Source: Bacteroidales bacterium
GTDB taxonomy: Bacteria; Bacteroidota; Bacteroidia; Bacteroidales; Bacteroidaceae
DNA: 32,133 nucleotides
Assembly (NCBI GenBank): GCA_015060965.1
Contig: SUXN01000032.1
Location: forward strand, 1-32,133
Direction: 5' to 3'
A model generated the notes under the pieces. It did not search any database, was not told the DNA's origin, and saw only the letters and a list, made by a program, of their open reading frames with translations. Made by a program: the position numbers and the translations under genes. Shown here piece after piece: positions 1-8,660 of the stretch; within the stretch, counting starts at the first letter, position 1, and each line of letters starts with the position of its first letter.

Positions 1-104
1 ATGTCGGTGTCCTCACGGAATACCTTTCCGCTATCCACCATAAAGGCTGCACTTGCCTTTGCATTGGGTAACAGCTCTACGCTGTTGAAATTAAGAAACT
101 CCAT
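1..104 (-). CDS. 5' end of an unknown minus-strand gene (partial)
   Basis: An open frame reads leftward from an ATG at 104-102 and runs off the window edge. The visible 34 residues begin MEFLNFNSVELLPNAKASAA, with no signal peptide and no motif I recognise. A TAnnTTTG promoter element on the same strand lies 20 bp upstream, the spacing seen at other genes here, which supports this start. The gap between this gene and enolase (105-396) holds nothing else convincing. The product cannot be named from this fragment. Confidence 0.55.
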   Translation of the reverse strand, partial: MEFLNFNSVELLPNAKASAAFMVDSGKVFREDTD

Positions 105-123
105 AATCTTGCTTGTTTTGCAG

Positions 124-131
124 CAAAATTA
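124..131 (-). promoter_or_regulatory. Bacteroidota -7 promoter element (TAATTTTG)
   Basis: Read on the minus strand, the site is TAATTTTG, matching TAnnTTTG. It lies 20 bp before the ATG at 104. No clear -33 TTG is visible at the usual distance, so it is a moderate call. Confidence 0.4.
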
Positions 132-396
132 TGGAGCGTATAAGGCGCGGTAAAAGACAGAACTACAGGAACACTTCCATACCGTTTATCTTGAATATGC
201 AAACATCTCTAACGGTCGTATTTGACCTCGTCGAAGTTGCTTTTGCTCGTTGTAAAATGCAAAACCAGTTTATGCTTTTACTCACTTGTTCACAACATTC
301 CCGGCTATCGGGCAGCTCAATTCGGCGAGTGCATTCGTAGAAATCGTATCGCAGCGGTACTACATTTTCTACACGCCCGTGAAAAAAATAAAGTAC

Positions 397-1680
<1,284 letters not shown>

Positions 1681-1725
1681 TTAACGTGAGTTTGATATAA
1701 CAATCAGTACTGTAATTTCACGTAC

Positions 1726-1805
1726 TTGTCATTTCGAACGAACCTTAATGAAAAAATCAAAAGAGGTTTTCGATGAGCTCGCTTCACTTCGTTCCAGCAT
1801 GACAG
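1726..1805. repeat. REP-like dispersed element
   Basis: Starts TTGTCAT and ends ATGACA, with degenerate inverted arms of the GTCATTTCGAACGAA type. Related elements in this window lie at 2140-2271, 17891-17940 and 18707-18785. They look like short non-coding mobile or REP-type sequences at gene boundaries. Confidence 0.5.
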
Positions 1806-1840
1806 GTTCTATTGTCTTGTCATTCTATATTTGCTAAGTC

Positions 1841-2130
1841 ATTGGCTCGTTTTGCTTTTAGCCACCCGCGTGGCATAAACTTCGTCTATGCTTCACGCGA
1901 CTAATGGCTGCAAAACTTGCCGATAACAAAAGAAGAGGTCATTGACTCGTTTTGCTTTTCGCAACCAAAACGGCATAACCTGCGGCTATGCTGCGTTTGA
2001 CCTGTTGCTGCAAAACTCGTCGATAACAAAAGAAGAGGTCATTGACTCGTTTTGCTTTTCGCAACCAAAACGGCATAACCTGCGGCTATGCTGCGTTTGA
2101 CCTGTTGCTGCAAAACTCGTCGATAACAAA
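1841..2130. repeat. Three tandem 100-bp hairpin-forming repeats
   Basis: The period is exactly 100 bp: 1841-1940, 1941-2040 and 2041-2130 (the last slightly short). Bases 1921-2030 and 2021-2130 are identical; the first unit is diverged. Each unit folds into one long hairpin. In unit 1, 1849-1855 pairs with 1910-1916, 1860-1864 with 1905-1909, 1867-1872 with 1894-1899, and 1873-1877 with 1887-1891. In unit 2 the same positions plus 100 still pair although several bases differ, so the stem covaries. There are no unique spacers, so it is not a CRISPR array. Confidence 0.85.
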
Positions 2131-2139
2131 ACGTTGTTT

Positions 2140-2271
2140 TGTCATTTTTCGGGCAAAGCCCTCAACAACACGTCTGAGCAAAGCGAAGAATCTCTGTCAT
2201 TCGCTGTTTTTGAAATCTCTTGCCGTTTTCTGGGCGGACACGTCGGTACCGCCCCTACAGCCGGGATGACA
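2140..2271. repeat. Composite REP-like debris
   Basis: Bounded by TGTCAT (2140-2145) and ATGACA (2266-2271), with another TGTCAT at 2195-2200. The 3' part (about 2231-2271) matches 15556-15602 in inverted orientation, sharing a core of GGACAC, TCG and ACCGCCCCTAC. It is therefore a dispersed repeat. Confidence 0.5.
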
Positions 2272-2373
2272 GTTTCGCGGTTTGGTTCAGTTTATATCGA
2301 ACTCAGGTTCTTTTTACTATGCAATACTGAAATACAAACACTTGGAAAGAAAGTTTGTTGTACTGACACAATA

Positions 2374-2390
2374 AGAAGCTGTTTAAATTT
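2374..2390. repeat. Solitary copy of the MITE terminal repeat
   Basis: The 17-mer AGAAGCTGTTTAAATTT is identical to the terminal inverted repeat of the element at 17968-18225. No partner terminus is visible nearby, so this is probably a truncated or decayed copy. Confidence 0.6.
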
Positions 2391-2483
2391 CCAAAAAGAG
2401 TTTTTCTTTTACCGGAAGTTGTCATTTCGTTGTTTTCATGTTCAGAAATGCCTGTTTTCTCCTTTTATTCGTTTACGTAGCCA

Positions 2484-4154
2484 TTATCGAGGCAGATATT
2501 CAATTACCATTGTGTGGTTCATGTCGCGGTGCAACGTGCCATTCATATCTATGATGCAAGAGAATGGAATGCCTATAAAACGAAGTTTTGCCTGAAGGTA
2601 CTCCCAATCTTTGCTACTGATGTATATGTGTTCTCCTTCAATGTATGTTTTGCCAAGCCACTCTTCCGATGATTCGCGATACTTATCCTCGGTGATATAC
2701 AGGAACTTTACGGGCTTCCCTTGCATATCCTTTATGAAATTGCGTTGCTCCATCATAGTTGCACGGCAGGGACCACATCCCATATTCCAGAAATCGAGAA
2801 AAAGCACATTACCTTTGTATGGAGCTATAATGCGTTGTATCACAGGGTCGAAGGCAAGGTTTTCCTCGGGTGTTGTCTTTGTCTCAAACTTTTTCACAAA
2901 CTCGCGATAGGCCCTTATAAAGTGATGGCATATTATGGGGCTTGTGATATACGGCATGGTACCCGCCACATAGGATGCCACATAGTCGGGTGTATTCTCG
3001 TGCTCTTTTATTTTAAAACCGAATATAGCACGCATCATACACCATTGCACCATAAAGCTATTGGGTGTCAGCCCTGTCCCTTTTGAGGAAGACTCCATAG
3101 CCAGCCTCCAATAATCACTCACGGTCAAGAGAGTGTCGTTACGCATCGGGAGCACAGCCTGCAAGAATTGCGTATCGTAGTCGGCGGGCATAACAAAGTC
3201 AAAAGCATAGTCTTCTATTTCTTGAGGGGTGTTGCTTGTAACAGGCAACACTATCTCGTTTGAATAGAATTTGAGCTCTTCATAAATACCGAATTCCGCA
3301 CAATTCACAAGAGGGCCAGCCACTGAACATAACAGCGCCATAGGATTGTCGAGAAGTCTTTTTTCATGTTTTTTAAGGAACTTATGAAACCATTTGTTGT
3401 CAAGAGGTTCAAAAGCCTCGTTCTTCACAGGAACAGTGTGGCCGCTGATTGAATCGAATTCAGGATAAAAGGCCGTATAGTTGTACATACTCCGTAAAGA
3501 CATCATCATATACAGACCTTCGTAAATTGCATCGTTCTTTATTATTTCGGCAGCAATGGGGTTGATATCTGTGGGGAGAACAAAGCACCCTTCGTCAATA
3601 TCCTTCATCACCTTTTCCATAACCTTGCCCGTGTTTCGGCAATAGTCCTCCACAGCCTTGCGTCCTTGCTTGTATATGCGTGAATATTCGCTCAAGTCAC
3701 CATAAGGACTCTTGGCATAAGGTTCCACGATTATGGGACGGCAACGATCTACCCAGTAACAAATGCTGCCGGGTGCTACGGAAGTGCTGCGTGCTGCCAC
3801 ATCTACAGAGAGTGTCACAGTGTCGCCTACAAAGAAATAGAGGTCGTTGGGGAGCTGACCGGTGTAACTATCGGCACGCAGATATACTGTTGTACTGTGT
3901 GGCACATATACATCGCTTGCAAATGTTCCGTCTGCATCTACTTTAACAAGAGAATTTACCTCTGTATTTGTAAATTCATTCTCAAAAATGAGAAGTATCT
4001 GCTTTGGAAAATCCTGCGATGTGCCATTTGTGAATTGCCCGTTGAAATGCACGGTACCACTACGGTAGTGATAGTCAGTTACCACAGAATTCTCCTGCGC
4101 AAAACCACAAACGGTGGCAAGTGCAAATAATAATGTCAGTATTCTCTTTTTCAT
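2484..4154 (-). CDS. Secreted thioredoxin-fold (TlpA-like) protein, 556 aa
   Basis: Predicted periplasmic thiol-disulfide protein. A signal peptide covers about residues 1-19 (MKKRILTLLFALATVCGFAQ). A long domain I cannot name fills residues 20-440. A TlpA/AhpC-type thioredoxin domain follows from about 445, with the active site Cys460-Gly-Pro-Cys463 in a FWNMGCGPC context and the expected cis-proline at about 530 (GIPFSC). Bacteroidota carry many such large thioredoxin-like proteins; substrates are mostly unknown. The leader and signal peptide are nearly identical to those of the next gene (start 6913), while the rest of the protein is different. An operator-like array lies at 4279-4320. The ATG chosen starts the signal peptide. 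The fold is clear; the role is inferred. Confidence 0.88.
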   Translation of the reverse strand: MKKRILTLLFALATVCGFAQENSVVTDYHYRSGTVHFNGQFTNGTSQDFPKQILLIFENEFTNTEVNSLVKVDADGTFASDVYVPHSTTVYLRADSYTGQLPNDLYFFVGDTVTLSVDVAARSTSVAPGSICYWVDRCRPIIVEPYAKSPYGDLSEYSRIYKQGRKAVEDYCRNTGKVMEKVMKDIDEGCFVLPTDINPIAAEIIKNDAIYEGLYMMMSLRSMYNYTAFYPEFDSISGHTVPVKNEAFEPLDNKWFHKFLKKHEKRLLDNPMALLCSVAGPLVNCAEFGIYEELKFYSNEIVLPVTSNTPQEIEDYAFDFVMPADYDTQFLQAVLPMRNDTLLTVSDYWRLAMESSSKGTGLTPNSFMVQWCMMRAIFGFKIKEHENTPDYVASYVAGTMPYITSPIICHHFIRAYREFVKKFETKTTPEENLAFDPVIQRIIAPYKGNVLFLDFWNMGCGPCRATMMEQRNFIKDMQGKPVKFLYITEDKYRESSEEWLGKTYIEGEHIYISSKDWEYLQAKLRFIGIPFSCIIDMNGTLHRDMNHTMVIEYLPR

Positions 4155-4320
4155 ATTGTGTTTTGTTTTTCAGTTTAAATTTCAAATGCAATTATGTCAT
4201 TCCAATTATAAGACGGACAAGGGCCCCAATTGTTACAGGCGAAATAAGGGAAAATTTCACCCCTCGCGAAAAAATAAATCTAAAAACAGCTCTTTAGACG
4301 TCTAAAAATGATGTTTTAGA
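4155..4320 (-). repeat. Duplicated leader region, copy A
   Basis: About 155 bp directly upstream of the 556-aa thioredoxin gene matches 6914-7070 with only a few substitutions, and the identity continues into both signal peptide sequences. Beyond about 4307 the copies diverge, except for the TTTAGA half-site. It carries the motif TATAAGACGGAYAAG, which recurs in weaker form at 11187-11215 before the thioredoxin pseudogene. Confidence 0.8.
4279..4320. promoter_or_regulatory. Operator-like array: two TCTAAA-N8-TTTAGA sites
   Basis: Half-sites are TCTAAA 4279-4284, TTTAGA 4293-4298, TCTAAA 4301-4306 and TTTAGA 4315-4320. This makes two N8-spaced inverted pairs 22 bp apart, with a perfect 14-bp palindrome (4293-4306) in the centre. 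The same geometry is at 7038-7079. I infer control by the winged-helix regulator encoded at 7153. Confidence 0.6.
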
Positions 4321-4429
4321 TTTTTAAAGACCAGAAAGTTCTTGATAATGGAATTTGTCTCATATTGGTAAATTTGTTAGTTATTATTTGTTGTTCTACC
4401 GCAAATTTATCTCGAGAAAAGTTTTCCAC

Positions 4430-4467
4430 GAAAAAAGCGAGCTACAAACTTCAATCTGTAACTCGCT
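4430..4467 (-). terminator. Intrinsic terminator of the 782-aa thioredoxin gene
   Basis: On the minus strand an 11-bp stem (4467-4457 with 4446-4436, one G-U pair) is followed directly by a run of six T. It lies about 100 bp beyond the stop codon of the gene ending at 4565 and before the next gene in the same direction. Confidence 0.75.
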
Positions 4468-4564
4468 GATTATGTGGGTAATAAATAAAAATCAGTTTTC
4501 CTTTGCAAAGAGGAGTATTCAAAAAGTTTACCCGTGCTCATTTTTGAGCAGCCTTTTCATGTCA

Positions 4565-6913
4565 TTACAACGCTTTTATAAGGTTTTCAAACGCATCAAG
4601 GTCTCTTGGGTCGGAATTGACATCGAGCAGGTTGCCGTTGCTGTCGATTAGCCTGTAGGTCGGGTACTGGTTTACTTTAAGGAAACTCTCGACTGCACTC
4701 TGCTGTTCTTCGGGTAGGTTATAATGCACTACATTCTCGCCTGTGACATTGTACTCCTTGATGACATTCTTCCAACTCTCGTCGTCACTGCGGTTGGCAA
4801 GATAAAGGAATACTATATCATACTGTGCCATTCTATTGTAAAGCTCTTTGCTGTGTGAAAGAGCCTGACGGCAAGGGCTGCACCAAGTACCCCAAACATC
4901 AATGAGTACCATCTTGCCTTTGTATGGCTCAACGAGCTTGCGAAGGATTTTCTCACCGTCACTCATATCGGCAACATCTTTCGATGACATAAGGTTGGCA
5001 TCCGATGACATCTCCCTGTTCATTATTGCAAGGTACTTTTCTTGTAGTTCGAGAACAAATGCCTTTGCTGCGTGCATTTTTACATTTTCCTCCATCCACT
5101 CTACTGCGGCAACAGTAAGAGGCTTACGTCTATTGTCCATATATTCGTACAAACGCTTTGCCTTGTAAATATCACAAACAGCAGAATCGAGGGTTGTTTC
5201 ATTTAACATCTGCTGTGTCTCATTACAAATCTTTTCAAGCATCAATTCATCGTTTACACGGGCAAGGAGTCCGTTCATAACAGTCATAAACTCTCCGCTA
5301 TTGAATTCGGCTGCTAATCTTTGCCTTTCTCCATCAGACGTTGCAGATTCAATTTCAGTGCGCATCCTTTCGGTCTCCCTATCATATACTTCCATGACTG
5401 ATTTCTCTTTTTCCGAAAGGGTTATCGAACCTGTGGCAACCAACTTTTGCAGTATAGTAGCAAAGCTGCGTTTGTCGTCGAATTCATCGGCACAAACATC
5501 AAGATAATCAGTCATCAATCCTGGAAAATCCCTGTAAATTGTATAGCTATGCAAATTACTATGATTCCAAAAACTCTCGACATAATCCATAAACTCCCTT
5601 GGTGGTATAAAAGATTTGAAGGCAAACCTCGCCTGCATAAGTTCACGACCCGCACCTGTCTGGTAGTAACCATTGACAAAATCCACACAACGCCTTGATA
5701 GGTTCGGGTGCTCCTTTGTGTACTCAACCAGCCCGTTGCAAAAACTTTCAAGTTCCGATTTTATTCCCTCGAGATACACAATTGTCTCTACGTGGCTTGC
5801 CTCTTTCTTGAATTTCGGTGTCGAGAACCACTCGAAAGGATAGCCAAGGATTTCGTTCTGCAAGCGGACATCCTTACCCATAAAAAGTTGCTGGCCTGTA
5901 GTGAAATCATTTACAAACATATATGTCTCACCCGGTTCAAGGAGGACATTGGCTTGGCTTCTTCTCCAATCAAGATATGCCTCGGTGGAGTTCATTACCG
6001 GTACTTTTATTACAAAACGGCCTATTGAATCCAGTTGGGCATAGTAATTTTCTTCATCGCAGGAAATAATATTCTCAATGGAAACCTCAAATTCCTTGCC
6101 GCCTCTTTGCAAGGCCTCGGCAGGCATATCCTTAAGCCAGCCGATTATTGTAACGCTGTCGCCCATTCTGTAGTCGTTGTCCTTGAAGCCTACGCGATTG
6201 TCCTTAATAGGATAATCGGGCAATGTGGCAGTAGTTATGGGGCTGCACTTAACAGCCTTTGAATTGCCTACGGTGATTGTGCGTGTGCCTTTCTTCATCT
6301 GGCCCACCTTGATGTCGAGCACCTCATTGCCGTTCCCAACGGTGAGTATATAACCGCTACGCTTTTCTGTCATTGACCTTATGTCCCAAAAGCGTGAATC
6401 GTAGATAACCTGTTTTTCGGCAAAGCCTATCAGCCAATCGCCTGTGGCATTGTTACGCCAATAGGTGTCGGTTATTCCACTCGGCAAGGTAGCAGCACTG
6501 CGTATATTCTGCACAACCCAACCATCGTAACCGTTGAGTGTAAAGAGTTCAGTGCCTGTAGGCAATGGCTCAAACGAGAGCAAGACATCAAACTCTCCAC
6601 TTTCAGGAACCACAAAAGGAACATCATACTCCACACACATCGCGCCGTTGTAATCCCCCGAACTCTTGCCCTTCAAGGCATAACTGTTTACACCGTCGTC
6701 GAGCGTAGTTCCCAGTGCTATACCCGCCTGACGACCTGCGGGAAATTCAACGTGCAAGAGTACATCTGTCCTGTCGGGATAAAACCACACTTTGTTTACA
6801 TCAAAGACTGTGCTTGTTCTGTAACCCACAACAACATTGTCCCAAATTTTCTCCTGTGCAAAGCCACATACGGTGGCAAGTGCAAATAATAATGTCAGTA
6901 ATCTCTTTTTCAT
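4565..6913 (-). CDS. Secreted thioredoxin-fold (TlpA-like) protein, 782 aa
   Basis: Predicted periplasmic oxidoreductase-like protein. The signal peptide MKKRLLTLLFALATVCGFAQ differs from that of the 556-aa protein at one residue. Residues 21-640 form large regions I cannot assign to a named domain, with helical, charged stretches around 480-620. The C-terminal thioredoxin domain begins at about 650, with Cys678-Ser-Pro-Cys681 in a DVWGTWCSPC context and cis-Pro at about 751 (QYPTYRLID). The gene is divergent from the membrane-anchored winged-helix regulator at 7153, with an operator-like array between them. A decayed relative of this gene lies at 10793-11067. I could not pick a confident TAnnTTTG promoter in its leader. 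Confidence 0.88.
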   Translation of the reverse strand: MKKRLLTLLFALATVCGFAQEKIWDNVVVGYRTSTVFDVNKVWFYPDRTDVLLHVEFPAGRQAGIALGTTLDDGVNSYALKGKSSGDYNGAMCVEYDVPFVVPESGEFDVLLSFEPLPTGTELFTLNGYDGWVVQNIRSAATLPSGITDTYWRNNATGDWLIGFAEKQVIYDSRFWDIRSMTEKRSGYILTVGNGNEVLDIKVGQMKKGTRTITVGNSKAVKCSPITTATLPDYPIKDNRVGFKDNDYRMGDSVTIIGWLKDMPAEALQRGGKEFEVSIENIISCDEENYYAQLDSIGRFVIKVPVMNSTEAYLDWRRSQANVLLEPGETYMFVNDFTTGQQLFMGKDVRLQNEILGYPFEWFSTPKFKKEASHVETIVYLEGIKSELESFCNGLVEYTKEHPNLSRRCVDFVNGYYQTGAGRELMQARFAFKSFIPPREFMDYVESFWNHSNLHSYTIYRDFPGLMTDYLDVCADEFDDKRSFATILQKLVATGSITLSEKEKSVMEVYDRETERMRTEIESATSDGERQRLAAEFNSGEFMTVMNGLLARVNDELMLEKICNETQQMLNETTLDSAVCDIYKAKRLYEYMDNRRKPLTVAAVEWMEENVKMHAAKAFVLELQEKYLAIMNREMSSDANLMSSKDVADMSDGEKILRKLVEPYKGKMVLIDVWGTWCSPCRQALSHSKELYNRMAQYDIVFLYLANRSDDESWKNVIKEYNVTGENVVHYNLPEEQQSAVESFLKVNQYPTYRLIDSNGNLLDVNSDPRDLDAFENLIKAL

Positions 6914-7080
6914 ATTGTGTTTTGTTTTTCAGTTTAAATTTCAAATGCAATTATGTCATTTCAATTATAAGACGGACAAGTGCCCCAATTGTTACAGGCG
7001 AAATAAGGGAAAATTTCACCCCTCGCGAAAAAATAAATCTAAAAACAGTTCTTTAGACGTCTAAAAATCAGATTTTAGAC
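6914..7080 (-). repeat. Duplicated leader region, copy B
   Basis: Near-identical partner of 4155-4320. It forms most of the intergenic region between the 782-aa thioredoxin gene and the divergent regulator. Because the regulator adjoins this copy, it is probably the ancestral one (inference). Confidence 0.8.
7038..7079. promoter_or_regulatory. Operator-like array: two TCTAAA-N8-TTTAGA sites
   Basis: Half-sites are TCTAAA 7038-7043, TTTAGA 7052-7057, TCTAAA 7060-7065 and TTTAGA 7074-7079. The pairs are 22 bp apart, two helical turns. The array lies upstream of the regulator promoter (7109-7140) and of the divergent thioredoxin gene, so a bound protein could act on both. Confidence 0.65.
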
Positions 7081-7108
7081 GGTTCTCAATGCGATTTTAC
7101 TCTGTTTC

Positions 7109-7140
7109 TTGCCCGATAGTGCCCAAAAAGAATACTTTTG
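7109..7140 (+). promoter_or_regulatory. Promoter of the winged-helix regulator
   Basis: A -33 TTG (7109-7111), a 21-bp spacer and the -7 TACTTTTG (7133-7140). The eight bases ending in the -33 TTG (GTTTCTTG), the spacer length and the -7 octamer are identical to those at 22981-23012. The promoter overlaps a possible TTG start at 7138, which argues against that start. Confidence 0.75.
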
Positions 7141-7152
7141 CAAATACAAAAC

Positions 7153-8250
7153 ATGACAGATATGAACAGAAACATCTACATCATTATCTCCATTGCGTTG
7201 TTTGCGCTATCTTATATTTTCAACTATAACGACCGTCGCGACGAACTGCACGACAGGATAAACAGCGAGTTCAAAAGAGAGGCACCGACCTGGGGAGACA
7301 GCATAATGATTATACATGACATCTATTACTATTCCAGCGAAACAGAGTCTTCGGGATTTCCTAAAAACAAGAACTTGTACATTGAGTTTGAGCAAGGGAA
7401 AATTGTAATATCCCCTAAATTCTATAACCCGGACAATTATGCAACATACCAAAAAGACCATATACATATTTCACTTTTGGAAGATGACGAATACCACATC
7501 TCAACAACCGACTCGCTGTTCAAAAATATGCTAATGAGGTTAGGCATAAAGGCTGATGTTGCAACCACCGTATATGCCAAAAGCCTCTTCGATATGTTCA
7601 TCTCCGAGGACAGTATGAATGTGAATGCCCCATACGTCCGCATATTCCAGGCAAGAGAGGTTGAAGGCTTTGCCACGGACAGCGTATCATTAGGTATCTG
7701 CGGACAGGGCAAGATGGTAGGCACTGTGAATATCCCTGCAATTGAGATTGTAAAAGGAATGGAGCTGTTGGCAAAATGGCAATTTGCAGCGTTGGCACTT
7801 ATCGCATTGCTCTATCTGCCTGCAATATATGTACCCGAGAAACTGCGTTACATGCATAACGTGAAGTTCATCGGCAACAGTTGCATAGACTTCAATACCA
7901 ACACTGTTTATTACTGGAACGGCGGCAAGCTCTCGCTTACCGATAAAAGAGCCGAGGTACTGAAGGTGTTTGTGGACTCTGCACCCGAATACAGACTGCT
8001 CAAGGAGGACATCTGCCGCAGGATATGGAACCGCGACGGCAAGGACGGCCAGGCATTGTATAATGTGGCGATGAGCGAACTGCGAAGCTATCTCATTGCC
8101 GAGGATGATTCCCTTGAACTGAAAACGCAGCCCAATGAAGGCGTGGTGCTGGTTGTCGACAAGAAACGCATACGCAAATTCCCGTTGCTGCATTTCATAG
8201 GCAGGATAAGGTTGTTGAGCTTGAATGACAGAGAATTGAAGAAAGAATAG
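7153..8250 (+). CDS. Membrane-anchored winged-helix transcription regulator (ToxR/CadC-like layout)
   Basis: Predicted one-component sensor in the inner membrane. Counting from the chosen ATG, a first membrane segment covers about 8-24 (YIIISIALFALSYIFNY), a periplasmic domain about 30-207, and a second membrane segment about 209-230 (FAALALIALLYLPAIYV). The cytoplasmic end (about 240-345) resembles an OmpR/PhoB-type winged helix (LSLTDKRAEVLKVF, then LLKEDICRRIW and an NVAMSELRSYL helix). The periplasmic domain matches nothing I know. Its promoter ends at 7140, so an upstream TTG at 7138 is excluded; ATG 7162 is an alternative start. Divergent from the 782-aa thioredoxin gene, it is a likely regulator of both thioredoxin genes. 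A second copy of its 3' end lies at 15403-15513. Confidence 0.8.
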   Translation: MTDMNRNIYIIISIALFALSYIFNYNDRRDELHDRINSEFKREAPTWGDSIMIIHDIYYYSSETESSGFPKNKNLYIEFEQGKIVISPKFYNPDNYATYQKDHIHISLLEDDEYHISTTDSLFKNMLMRLGIKADVATTVYAKSLFDMFISEDSMNVNAPYVRIFQAREVEGFATDSVSLGICGQGKMVGTVNIPAIEIVKGMELLAKWQFAALALIALLYLPAIYVPEKLRYMHNVKFIGNSCIDFNTNTVYYWNGGKLSLTDKRAEVLKVFVDSAPEYRLLKEDICRRIWNRDGKDGQALYNVAMSELRSYLIAEDDSLELKTQPNEGVVLVVDKKRIRKFPLLHFIGRIRLLSLNDRELKKE

Positions 8251-8261
8251 AAATGAGACAT

Positions 8262-8645
8262 TAGTGTCCCATAAAAATGGGGGACTAGTTGAACATTAAA
8301 TAAATTTGGCCCATTTGGTCCGAAATGGTCTTTGTCATATTGAAATTTAGTTTTGTCGAAGAGGTCTTTCAAGTGCGTTTTGTCAGTCAGCGAAATGCTT
8401 AAAATCTGCAAGACTTCGTATGTGCTTCTTTCCAACTTCATATCGTTCTTGACGATAGTAACAAGTAGGTAAGTACAAATGGCAACATAGATTTGTATTC
8501 TAACGGCATTCTCGGTAGTCCCCCAAAACTTCTTAATCTTGAGGTGCTGCTTGAGCCATTTGAAGAACAGCTCTATCTGCTAACGGTTCTTGTAGAGTTC
8601 TGCAACCAAAAGCGAAGAGTTGCATTTTAGATAATTACAGAAATC
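8262..8645 (-). pseudogene. IS4-family transposase, C-terminal remnant with nonsense mutation
   Basis: Read on the minus strand in one frame, the sequence gives LVAELYKNR, a TAG stop (8582-8580), then QIELFFKWLKQHLKIKKFWG and TENAVRIQIYVAICTYLLV. This is the conserved C-terminal block of IS4-type transposases, including the Y-x2-R-x3-E-x6-K signature. The stop replaces the Trp expected in KNRWQIELF (TGG to TAG). The N-terminal two-thirds is absent. A small hairpin, GTCCC/GGGAC, at 8265-8285 may be an element-end trace. The remnant is dead and fills the gap between the winged-helix regulator and the barrel gene. Confidence 0.85.
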
Positions 8646-8660
8646 ATCCCAACTTCACAA

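Noticed and set aside
1684-1723. Operator before enolase (ACGTGA/TCACGT)
   Set aside because: Only six paired bases 28 bp apart; too weak to call without comparison.
1841-2130. CRISPR array
   Set aside because: The repeats are 100 bp long, directly abutting and without unique spacers; no cas genes are in the window.
7138-7153. TTG start for the winged-helix regulator
   Set aside because: The codon overlaps the -7 promoter element TACTTTTG, so it would not be in the transcript.
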